DNA from: Ligula intestinalis
Taxonomy: Eukaryota; Platyhelminthes; Cestoda; Diphyllobothriidea; Diphyllobothriidae
Assembly (NCBI GenBank): GCA_036362985.1
Contig: JAYGXS010000004.1
Location: 22,350,186-22,414,185, forward strand
Direction of reading: 5' to 3'
DNA length: 64,000 nt
Numbering within the stretch: position 1 is the stretch's first letter; each line of letters opens with the position of its first letter. The position numbers and the translations under genes were made by a program. The notes beneath the pieces were generated by a model. It was given only the letters and a program-made list of their open reading frames with translations. It had not been told where the DNA came from and did no database searches. Shown piece after piece: positions 49,059 to 59,442 of the stretch.

Positions 49059-49100
49059 ATACCCAACCTCAGTATTGCCGCGGCAATTGCTGCCACACCG

Positions 49101-49640
49101 ACAGGATTCCGGACACAGAGGTGCTGGACAGGGCAAAAACTTTCAGCATCCACGCCATGTTGATGCAGAGACAGCTGTGCTGGAGCGGCCATCTGGCGCG
49201 AATGGAAGACAAAAGACAACCCAAGCGATTGCTCTACGGTGATGTCGCTGAGGGAGCTCGCCTGCAGGGAGGAAAAAAGAAGCGCTACAAGGACACCCTG
49301 AAAAACTCTATGACGTGCCTTCAAATCAACACGAAGTCCTGGGAACAACTCGCACAGGACTGACGTGCTTGGTGACGTACAGTAAAAAGTAACACAGCTA
49401 CCAATAAGAACAGTAGGATCGCTACCGCAAAGGCAAAAAGGGCGGCCCGAAGGGGCCCTACCCAACAGACGAACGGTGCCAACACACAAGCCTCTCCAAC
49501 CAGCTCGCGTAGAAGCACAAATCTGCCTACTCCCTCCGTCACTTCGCACTATTTTATCGCACATATCACGCAGCTAACCTCCTCCACCAGCTGGCCGATG
49601 GATGGGTCGATCACCGCTTGCCTTTTTTGATATGAGGAAT
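49101..49640 (+). pseudogene. RTE-type LINE C-terminal fragment, copy B
   Basis: Continuous frame to 49,363 with VLDRAKTFSIHAMLMQRQLC, HLARMEDKRQPKRLLYG and KKRYKDTLKNSM, the C-terminal domain of the reverse transcriptase seen in copy A (30,961 onward). The active-site region is missing. Confidence 0.7.
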
Positions 49641-50979
49641 CGGCTCCCGCCATGAAGAAAGGCTTAATAGCAAGCTATTCCTCCCTCTCAGGTCAAGATG
49701 AAAGAGTTAATTCTCACCCTATATTCTTTCTATCTGCAATACTTAAAGCTCTTTACTTTGTCAATCTATAATATCAACAGACAAGCTCGATAGGATACTT
49801 CAGTAAGCTATAGCAGTAGCAGCTGGCGAATAATATAAAATACACCAAGCCTTCTGCTGCAAATATTATTCAAATGACTTGTGCACTAGCAGCCAGATCA
49901 TGGTAATGGACGTGGCTTGCTTTCAACATCTTAAATGCATCGTTACCACTAGAAATGGAAGCGCTCGCAGGACGGTGCTACTACTGGAGCATGCTATTGG
50001 GTAATTTTTTCGCTTAACTTACTACATCGTGCCGCCTAAACGACTCGCGCAAACTTCACGCGTGAAAAAAAAATAGGCCAGATCAAGATAGGGCAAAAAT
50101 TACTTGGGGTACGAGTCGACAAAATAAAGGTCACGTTTCCCCATACACAACACCGAAGTTACTACACCAAATAACCTACCTATCTCGCTGTGCTCTCACT
50201 TTTAAGTAAGACCGTACTTTGCTAAACACAACTAAAATAATTTAATTCAAAAGTAATGTAACTAGGTAATGAACTAAACTAAACGGTAACTAATAAAACT
50301 ATAACTTACTGCAGCACGCTAAAGACTTCCGTTTGGGGAGTGCAATGATGAAAGAGGTGCAAGCTGTGTGGTGGCCGACCGACCACCTGCGTACTGCAAC
50401 TAGCAGCTCTCATAATATCATTGCTGGCGATGATGGCTTGGGAGTGTGGCCATTGACAACGCGGTTAAATGCTACAGTAAGCGTATTTTAACTCAGATCT
50501 TGAATGGCTCTGTTCTAGGTCAGTCTGGTCCTCCTAGCTGAGTTTACGATTTAGATTCCTACGCTAGGTAAATTCAGACTTTATAAAGAAGATTTGTTAT
50601 CCAGCTCTGTTAAAAGCTGCTTGGCTAATAACTCATTAATTAGTTCAGATGCTAGTGCATATATCAGCATATGCATTGATTCTCTTATTTCTTGATTGTT
50701 CAGCTATATTATTTTGGACTTGTCCCATTATCATAGTTTTTAATTTTTAACTCACTGCAGACCTTGCGGGTACATCTTAGCATCTAAAAATAACAATTAG
50801 CCTAATTAAATCTCAATCTAGTTGACTAACTTCGATGGTGTTAAAGGGGACCCAAAACCATAAATGCCAAACATGATGATGATGACGATGTCGCTGATGA
50901 AGATTTTAGGGGTATTATTTTAAGCGATTGTAACACCATCACGCAAAGTAGCCTGATGTTTACGATCGAAATTAAGGCG
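49641..50979. other. No gene seen (copy B)
   Basis: Counterpart of 31,501-32,839. Nothing recognisable. Confidence 0.45.
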
Positions 50980-52175
50980 CCTACGCGTTTAGTCGGACAC
51001 ATGCTCACCTGCAAATGGATATCCATTGGCCTCTCGCAAGCCAATCATAGCGCTCGATCGAAAATAGCCGTCAAAACGCGCTGACAGCTATCCAACGGAG
51101 ACCCCGCTCGGGATAGTCGCACAATTGCCATCACAATGTCCAATCTGCACGTATCTGCCGACCTACGTTCCTCCGCACGCGGTGGACGTACTTGACAAAA
51201 ACGCCGAAAGGACAACACGGGTTTCTTACCTAGTCATTTATGGCAAACAAACGGGCGATGGTAAGCACACATTCCGATATAGTGTGGTTATTGGATGATT
51301 GCTTTCTCACCCAGCTATTACAGCAATATGGAAAACACTTTGTTAAACTACTGCGCTAACATCTAGAGTAAGAGTGGCCTCCATTTAGAATTCTAGGGCC
51401 AACTCGGACACAGGCTCATCTGCAAAAGGGATAGCCATTGGCCTCTTGCAAGCCAATCACAGTGCCCGATCGGCAATAGCCGTTAAAAACGCGCTTACAG
51501 CTTCCAAACAGACAACCCGCTCGGGATAACCGCACAACTGCCATCAAATGGCAAATCTGCACACAACTGCTGATCTGTGCTTCCCACACGGTGGGCGAAC
51601 GACGTAATAGACACAACCAGTGGAAGGAAAATACCCGTATGTACTATACATGCATCTCAGGTGAAAAGGAGGACGATCGTAAGCTCATGTTCCCACCTTT
51701 TATGCTTATTGCAAAATATTAGATACTTGTTTTCTCATACAGCTTAGCTAATTTCTAGAGCAAGATGCGCCCAAACTGAGCAGAAGTTACGCCAAGCTGG
51801 CTATCTGGGGGTTAAGCACATTCAAACTAGACCATTGCTACAAGGGTGGTTCCATTGGCCTTACATATGGAAAACCAAACAAGCACGTTCAACGTGTTCA
51901 AGGATTCTAGGGGCATTTAAGTGGGTGCACTCGCTAACCTGGCAGTCATTGGCCATTCGAAACCCAATCAGGGTGCTCGATCGACGTAAACGACTACATA
52001 GCTCGTAAGACAAGCAAATCTGCTGGATGTCCGGCCAAATCACCCTGCCTAAATCTGCTGATCTGCAAACTCACACAGAGGACGCATGCTATCAAGAAAA
52101 CACGGGTGTCTCACACAATCACCAGAAGAAGACGCGGAAACATGTGCCCGCATGAAGCCTAGGATGCGCGTAAGC
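50980..52175. repeat. Tandem CCAAT-pair units, copy B
   Basis: Three units matching 32,840-34,060. The ATTGGC...GCCAAT cores lie near 51,024, 51,437 and 51,949. The third unit has a small deletion relative to copy A. Confidence 0.62.
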
Positions 52176-53301
52176 TTGCTTTTCTTTAATTCTTTTAGCA
52201 TGGTCTAGCTGCATAACCACAGCAGTAAATTCGCTTTATTAAATACACATAATTAAAATCAACCTGGTTGTAACTTCATTATACAGTTTATACACAAATG
52301 TACCTCCAAGCGTACGCAGTCAAGTCTCTCAGCTAGATTTCCTTAGCTCTGATAGTACAATCTAGTCCTCAAAGCCTAGTCAAACCTTTAGTCTATTGCA
52401 ATCTCAGCAACAATGTAGTCCTCTAGTACCGTACTTGTATCGCGGTAAGCTCATACCTCCACCTGCTTTAATAAATTGATAAAATAGGATGGATGTCTTA
52501 CTACTGAACTTTGAATACTTTTATAGGAATTACCACTATCACTGTTGCCACCAGCATCACTAACATTTCCTTATTCCTGCTGCACTGACTTAGACTGTCA
52601 TGTCAACTATCGATACAATTTTAAGAATTTATTACTACCCAACTTTGATTACTAAAATTAACACTCTTAGCAGTAGCATATTACCTCTAGCAGCAGTAAC
52701 CTGGTCCAAACTTTGAAAAATGTGAAAGCAGCAGTTAAATTGCCTTATTAGTTACACCAAATTAAAATCTAGGACACTTTAAAGTCTAGCTGGCTCTAAC
52801 TTCACGCAGTCAAAAATAGTACCAGAAATGCTACCAACCAGCTGCACCCCGACTTAGTAGCATTAGAAATATCAGTAGCAGTACCAGCCTTGGTTTCCAG
52901 CACTCTGGTTTGACAGGTATTGAAGATGGGTTTCTATTCGGAATACCTTAAACCCCCATTCTCAAAACGTTGGGATCAACGGGATACGAGCAGGGGTTCT
53001 GAAAAGTCCAAGCTATAGATGGATACGGTGGTAGGTCTGAAGTTGGGCTATAGACGGCAAACTGCATGAAATAAGTGCATGGTAGAACTTGTAAATTACT
53101 TTACAAACGCCCTATTATTATACAAATGCTAATCACTATTACCTCATACAGATTGCGAGTGCATATTGGGTGCGACTTCTTGAAAAGCACACACAAGAAA
53201 TACTGATAGTATACTATCTACTGGCCTTACCATACATGACTAATAGAAACTAGCACTCGTAGTATAGGCACTTACCTATAGCAGCAGTATCTTAGTATCT
53301 G
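52176..53301. other. No gene seen (copy B)
   Basis: Counterpart of 34,061-35,170. Nothing recognisable. Confidence 0.4.
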
Positions 53302-53464
53302 TAAATAAATAAATTTTATATTTTAGGCCCGGAGGGCCTCGTCATTGCAAACTTAGTGCTGTGGAATCATAAATACAAAGTTGATAAATGCTGCTCTCCG
53401 TGAAACAACCACATAGGCAGCGGGAGCGTTTAGTAGTGTTGGTAGATTAATTTTTTTCACAAAC
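53302..53464 (-). mobile_element. 3' terminal piece of LINE M, copy B
   Basis: Tail of TTTA units, GGCCC/GGGCC hairpin and the first ~100 bp of the 3' UTR, matching 35,171-35,332. It is separated from the rest of LINE M (58,429 on) by LINE D. Confidence 0.8.
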
Positions 53465-54006
53465 TCCAAGGAATTTAGTCGTTTCGGGATTTCACACTTC
53501 TGGACACTCTCGCGGACTCCAGATATTGAGCATTGGATACTATTCAACAATCTCGTCATCGTGGAATTTTTATTGTGTTGAAATTCATCAGAAGACGGAA
53601 TCAAAGTGAAATTTGTTTCTCAAGTCGTTGAACTGAACTCGCAACCTACAAACAAACAAGCGAAAACAGCCTAAAAAGACCAAGGTGCAAGGATCTCAAG
53701 CTTTCTCAAAGAATAGCAGTTATTCAGGACCTCGAAGATCTACAAACGGCTGAGTCGTTCCTGAATATCCTGCATATTGTTTATACATATTTGAAAGTGC
53801 TTCTAAGCAATAAGGCGTATTGTCTTCTCAGTCTGCTTCAAATATTTGCATTACTCTACACACCGTTGGAAGATTTTCGTTATTTTGAATATCAGTCAAC
53901 ACACTACGTCACAGTCACAAAGGCAAATTTAACATTTTGAAGTTAATCGTTTTGTTTACAACTAAAATGGAAGTATAAACTATTGCTCTCGATAATTCTA
54001 TAAAGC

Positions 54007-54080
54007 TGCCAACGGGCCGGGAATCGAACCGCGGATACCCCGGGTGGAAGTCGAATGGCTAACCGATGGATCTATAGAAG
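54007..54080 (-). pseudogene. tRNA-Gly-like sequence in antisense
   Basis: On the minus strand GGTTAGCC, then CGACTTCCACCCGGGG, then GGTTCGATTCCCGGCC and a 3' end CCGTTGGCA resemble the D-arm, anticodon arm (TCC, glycine) and T-arm of a tRNA. The 5' half and the acceptor pairing are poor, so it is a relic or a tRNA-derived segment of the LINE. It overlaps the open frame of ORF1 of LINE D. Confidence 0.45.
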
Positions 54081-55391
54081 CGTATAGCGGTAAGGACCAA
54101 ACTCAGTCATCAAATACAAAAGAACGGTCACGAAGCTTATTGAAAAGTCCTCCTGCCCAGCGAACTAAAAGTCTTAAATGTTTAAGGGATGCAACTCATA
54201 AAGATGAAACCTGCATATCATATTTTACCCTTCTTACCAAATTTACGAAACTTGAGGAGGTGGTTAATAGTCTTAGAGTAGAGCTGGAAGAGCTGAAGAA
54301 ATTTTCTCGATTTCTTCCTCACGAGGAAACACTGGCGATGCATGAACTTGAGGGAGGGGACCTAACGTACGCAGCAGCAGCATCTCTCGCCGAAGCGTCT
54401 AGGCACACAAATAATCAGGCAAGTAACATAAATGGTCAAGTTGTCCTCGACGAGGAGCACCGGGATCAAGATTCTACAGAAACATCTCTAATGGTCTGCG
54501 GGATTATTACTCTGCGCCCAATTTCAGCACATGAGGAAGTTTCCAAATTAAAAACCCCGCTAATTATAGGCTCATTTTCCGGACCGAAAGTGCAAAATGT
54601 ACCCAGCACATCAACCACTCCTACTGGGTATGCTAAGGCTGCATACAAATCACAGAAGGAAACCACAAATGTAGAAAGGGGCAGCACGAAGCCACACTGA
54701 TCAGTGCCATCCCAGACTCCAAAAGAAGCTTATCTCTGGTGATGGTAGCGGAAACACAAAGTCAAAAACTATTTCTAACAATATCTCGGGGTCTTCCGAT
54801 AGCAGTAAGACTGGAAATATATCACGGGTTTCCCTTGAACGACAAAACTGCATAGTTGTTCAAGACGAGTCAAACGGAACTACAGGTAAGGTATTACAGA
54901 AGTCGTCCATAAATCGGAAAAACAACATTATCATACAAGGTGCTCCTGAGTCCACGTTTGACAGTACAACGGAACGAGTTACACACAACTATGATCGAAT
55001 ACACGAATACGTCAGCGCTGTCCTAAAGAATGGGGAAACTTATACCGTAAATAAAGCCTTCCGTCTGGGTAAAGCAGACCTAGGCCGCGACCTACAAACA
55101 AACCCAAGGCCTCTCAAAGTTACATTCGATAATGAAGGCTTGGCATCAAAACTGCTAAAAGGAAAAACGGCCTTACGAAATTCGCACAAGCAAGTGTTTT
55201 TTCAGCCAGAATACGAGCCGAGGAAGCGGATGAAAATGAGGCAACTAAGGATAGAATTGAGAGAGAGGACCGAAAGCGGAACAAAGGGCCTGAAAATAAA
55301 AGATGAGCAAATAATACAAGTCAAGGAGCCCTTCCTCTGGCCAAAACCTGTCACGATGAGGGTTGGGCCTCACGGAGTAAACTATCACTAA
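54044..55391 (+). pseudogene. ORF1 of LINE D
   Basis: Open from before 54,044 with no clear ATG; the first in-frame ATG comes about 100 codons in. KLEEVVNSLRVELEELKKF (about 54,250-54,300) is a short coiled coil. A frameshift near 54,700 leads into IIIQGAPEST, FRLGKADLGRDL, RPLKVTF and QLRIELRERTESGTKGLKI, the order seen in the RRM and C-terminal domains of L1/CR1-type ORF1 RNA-binding proteins. It ends at the TAA at 55,389-55,391, just as the ORF2 frame opens. Confidence 0.7.
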
Positions 55392-58203
55392 AGATCCTAA
55401 CCGCAAATGTACAAAGCTTGTTTAACAAGCTGGACGAACTAAAGAACTTGGTCGATGAGGTGAAACCAGACATCATGGCTTTAACTGAAACCTGGCTTTC
55501 AAAAAATATCGCTGATTCTGAATTATCACTTAGAGGATATCAGTTTTTCAGGAAAGACAGAATAACTAGGGGAGGAGGGCTTATAGTCTATGTCACTTGC
55601 AAGCTGACAGCCACGGCTGAAGTACCGGTCCTAGCACGAGATGTGGAAATGCTAAATATTACTATATCTGCTAATTACGCCAGGCCACTGACGCTTTCGG
55701 TGACATACCGCCCGCCAAACCATTCTCATGACCAAGACACTATCCTCATAGCAGAATTGTATAGGGTTAGTGAGAAAAAAGACATCCTCATCGTTGGGGA
55801 CTTTAACGCTCCTGATGTTGACTGGCAGGCATGGACTGCACAGGGTCTTCAAGACAACTTCAATCACGAATTACTACAATGGACCACAGCTAAACTGCTC
55901 TGCCAAACTGTCGCGTTTGGAACGCGGGCTAGGGAAGGACAACAGTTGAAATGTCTTGACCTTATCTTTACCCGAGAGGAGGAAACTGTGATTGACCTGC
56001 AGGATCGACCCCCATTAGGGTCAAGCGACCATATTATGCTGTATTTCGAGTATTCGCTGTTCTCCAAACCCTACTCCTCCGACACATGGGAAAGTAACAT
56101 TTGGAAGAGTGACTACCCACTTATGAGAAGAGAAATGTCAGAGGTATCATGGGAAACAGATCTCCAAGGTGGGGCAAATGAACAGTGGCTGACCTTTAGC
56201 TTGACGTTGAAAAGGACTCTGTCTCAACTGTCCCTTCAGAAGAAAGACAAGTACGAATCGCCCGAAGTGGATGAACTCAAACTTGCAGGCCGCTTTCAAA
56301 AAAAAACCGCTTCTGGAGACGCTACTGATTAACCGGCTCTGGTTAACACTTACGGGAGTATAAGAAACAACGTAACGCTTGTAAAAGAGAAGCTACTAAA
56401 CTGCGTAAGAAATACGAGTTGAACATATTACACAAATCGTTGGAACACCCCAAGATCTTGTACGGTTACATACGAAGCACGAAGAGATCTCAGGAACTGA
56501 TCCCTGCCCTTAGATCAGCCGATGGACAACTGGTGACCGAAGACCAGATGAAAGCCTCCCTCCTCTCCGATTTCTTTGAATCCGTCTACACCCGAGAACC
56601 TACAACTTTTGCTGACGGTCCGTCCGCTCATCGACCGATAACTGCACCCTTCCCCTCCTCCTTATTGCCCAAAATAGAGGACCTAGAGTTTTCACACAAC
56701 ACTGTCAGGGCCGAATTACTCCAACTTAAGCCTGCCAAATCACCTGGGCCGGACAAAATTCCTGCACTAGTACTAAGAGAATTAGCTAACGAACTTTGCA
56801 AACCCCTGGCTGCCATCTTCCAGAAATCTTTTGACGAAGGCGAACTCCCAGAAGAATGGAAGTGGGCAAACGTCACCCCGATCTATAAGGGAGGTTCGCG
56901 ACTTGATTGCGCAAATTACCGTCCTGTCAGTCTAACTTGCATCGCGTGCAAAGTAATGGAGCGCATTATTAAGAAGCATTTAATGTATTTCCTCGAAAGC
57001 AACAAAATACTATGTGATGGACAGCACGGCTTTCGCCCAGGACGCTCTTGTCTCACGAGTGCTCTTTACTCACAGGAGAAGTAGACAAAGGCCGCTGATA
57101 AAAGCTATCCAATTGATGTTATATTCTTCGACTTCAAAAAGGCCTTCGATAGTGTACCACACAGGCTTCTTCTGCAGAAGATTTGGGACGTGGGAATCCA
57201 AGGAAAAATGTATAAATGGATCAGTAGTTTCTTGTCCCTCAGAGAACAGAGGTTCGTTGTCAGAAACTCAACCTCAGAATGGACAATGGTCGAGAGTGGT
57301 GTACCACAAGACTCAGTTTTGGGTCCGCTGCTATTCCTGATTTACGTAAACGACTGTCTCAATGAGCTTGATTGTGCAGCTGTCATGTTTGCGGATGACA
57401 TACAAATATGGGCTGAAATTAGGTGTGCCGACGACGCAATGAGATTACAGTCGAACATCGATAAACTGGTTATCTGGTCGTCCACGTGGCTTCTTAACTT
57501 TAATGTATCCAAGTGTCTTGTTCTACACATAAGCCCGGGGCGAAAAGTGCCGCCGAAACACAGTTATTTTATCAATGGTACCGCATAAAATGAGGTTGAG
57601 ACACACAAAGATCTGGGTATATGGACAACCGCGAACTTGATGCAAAAAGAGCACTGTAAAACGTCCGTCCAGAAGGCAACTAGTACCCTGCACTGGATCA
57701 GACGAGCGTTCAAAATCTTTCCACCTGAACTCTTCGGAAAAATATTTGGCACCTTTGTGAGACCACATCTTGGATACGGAATGCCAGTTTAGACACCGTG
57801 GTTGAAGAAAGATGTGGAGCTTCTTGAACAAGTGCAACGCAGGGCGACAAAGATGGTCGATTGTCTCAGGGACTTACCATATCAGGAGAGATTGAGAAAA
57901 CTTGACCTTTTTCCTTTGTCTTACAGGAAGTTTCAGTGCAGCCTGCTCTGGACATTCCGGATAATCCGGGGCCACATTTCCTCCCTAAAATTGGAGGATT
58001 TCTTCCAATTAGCCACCACTACTCACCTGCGTGGCCATCCTTACAAGGTCACAAACGAACGCACCCGATTAGACCTCCGAAAATATTTCTTCAGTCAACG
58101 CGTGGTCCGGCCTTGGAACTTTCTACCAAGCGAGACGGTTTCCGCTGACTCAATTGTGGAATTTAAAAGAAGACTTGATGTGATTTTATTGGACAAAAGG
58201 TGA
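55391..58203 (+). pseudogene. ORF2 (endonuclease-RT) of LINE D
   Basis: Endonuclease: ILTANVQSLFNK, ALTETWL, RITRGGGLIVYV, IVGDFNAPDVDW, LDLIFTREE and GSSDHIML. A frameshift near 56,330 is followed by the RT: KSPGPDKIPALVL, EWKWANVTPIYKGG, NYRPVSLTCIACKVMERII, QHGFRPGRSC, stop at 57,082, FFDFKKAFDSVPHRLL with its catalytic Asp, SGVPQDSVLGPLLF (usual G is D), MFADDIQIW, a stop at 57,586, and a stop at 57,790 before the C-terminal LLEQVQRRATKMV and RPWNFLPSETV. The domain order and the WNFLP-type end are CR1-like. All domains are still readable, so it died recently compared with its neighbours. Confidence 0.82.
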
Positions 58204-59442
58204 CTTTTACAACACGATTTCCTACTGCCAGCACTGTGAACAATTTTTCTGGCTTTAGACCGTTTTCATTCTTTTTCGTGAAAATTCACTCGAAATTCTG
58301 TTATGATATCATATGTCCTCCACCCGACTGCACATTAACTGTAAGAATAACCTTGTTTGCGTTACATTAATAGGGTCCTCAAGGGCATTTCTTGCCTGTT
58401 ACACTTAAAAGACACATATACAACATATCGTCGTTTTAAAATAGTAGTCAACAATCTCTGAAATGCATGGTGAACTAAGGAGGAAGCAGTGAAAAAAAAC
58501 TCCTACCATAAAAGCTGGGGCGGAGTTCAGCGAACCCCCGCTTAAAAAAACAAAACGTAGGAGAAAAAAACTGCTTCAACAAAATTAAGGTGGTGCAAAT
58601 GCGACAGGACTGTTGATGAGAACGTATGTGGGTTTCAAACGCTTCTTGTAATTGGAGAAATCATATAACAGCAGAGACTGTCGTTCACCACTGTAACACC
58701 GCCCGACTGGCTTCATGATCAACAATCAGGGAGGTGAGACCGGAGGAGGCCATCGCGAACAACAGGGTTGACAAGAGAGTGAACGGCAGAGGTCATCTGA
58801 TCATCAACGAAACGCCGGAGATGTGACCTTGTAGACTGTGGAGTCCAGTGACGACATGGCAAAAATGGCAGAACCGCCATGAGCATGACTAAAGACCATG
58901 AAGACTATCGTCAGGCTTGTAAAACGGAGAATGGAGAAAAGGACAATGATGACTGGGCAGAGAAGTGGACGAAACATCGTTGCAAATATCACTCAAAAGA
59001 GGAAGAAATAGACATATATGGAAAAGAATGTTACATATAATAACCACCTCAGATACCAGGCGGACCCTTTTCAAAGTCCAAAAGTTGTGTGTTTGGGAAG
59101 GAGAGGGATACCAAGGACTTTATATCTTCCGAAGTTAAGTGTTTACGTAATTTGACTTTAAAAACTGCTAAGTTAGACGACAGCCTATGTTCGAGGGGAA
59201 TATTATTCCAGAGGAAGGCATATTTGGGGGCAAAGAAGTGAGAATGGTTCGAAGTGGAGCTTAAGGGGGGTGCAATTATCCTGGAGGAAGTACGAGTGGC
59301 ATAAGGTCCATCTGTGGGAATGAGAGCGTTGATTCGTGGTAGAGTTAACGCGAAAGAGGAAACAGAGGCCCGCTTCGAGTCTTCTGACCCAAAGAAATGT
59401 CATGTTCGCTTACTGACATCTCTCCGTATAAGAAGTAATGGA

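Larger units (their letters stand above)
48665..49100 (-). mobile_element. Type 2 ribozyme SINE, minus orientation, rearranged
   Basis: Its proximal part matches the minus unit of copy A. From about 49,014 on it instead matches the reverse complement of copy A's plus unit (CTGCTTTATAAGGCGTC; compare TTATAAAGCAG at 30,078). It joins the RTE fragment at 49,101 without the 0.7 kb of RT present in copy A. Confidence 0.7.
53465..58428 (+). mobile_element. CR1-type LINE (family D) nested in LINE M
   Basis: Present only in copy B. The uninterrupted site in copy A reads TTTCACAAACATATCGTC at 35,332/35,333. In B the left flank ends TTCACAAAC and the right flank begins ACAACATATCGTC, so a short imperfect target duplication (ACAAAC/ACAAC) is possible. 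About 0.6 kb of 5' region, two ORFs and a ~0.2 kb 3' UTR without a poly(A) tail. Confidence 0.82.

Noticed and set aside
54466..54687. Minus-strand 73-codon frame
   Set aside because: Shadow of ORF1 of LINE D.
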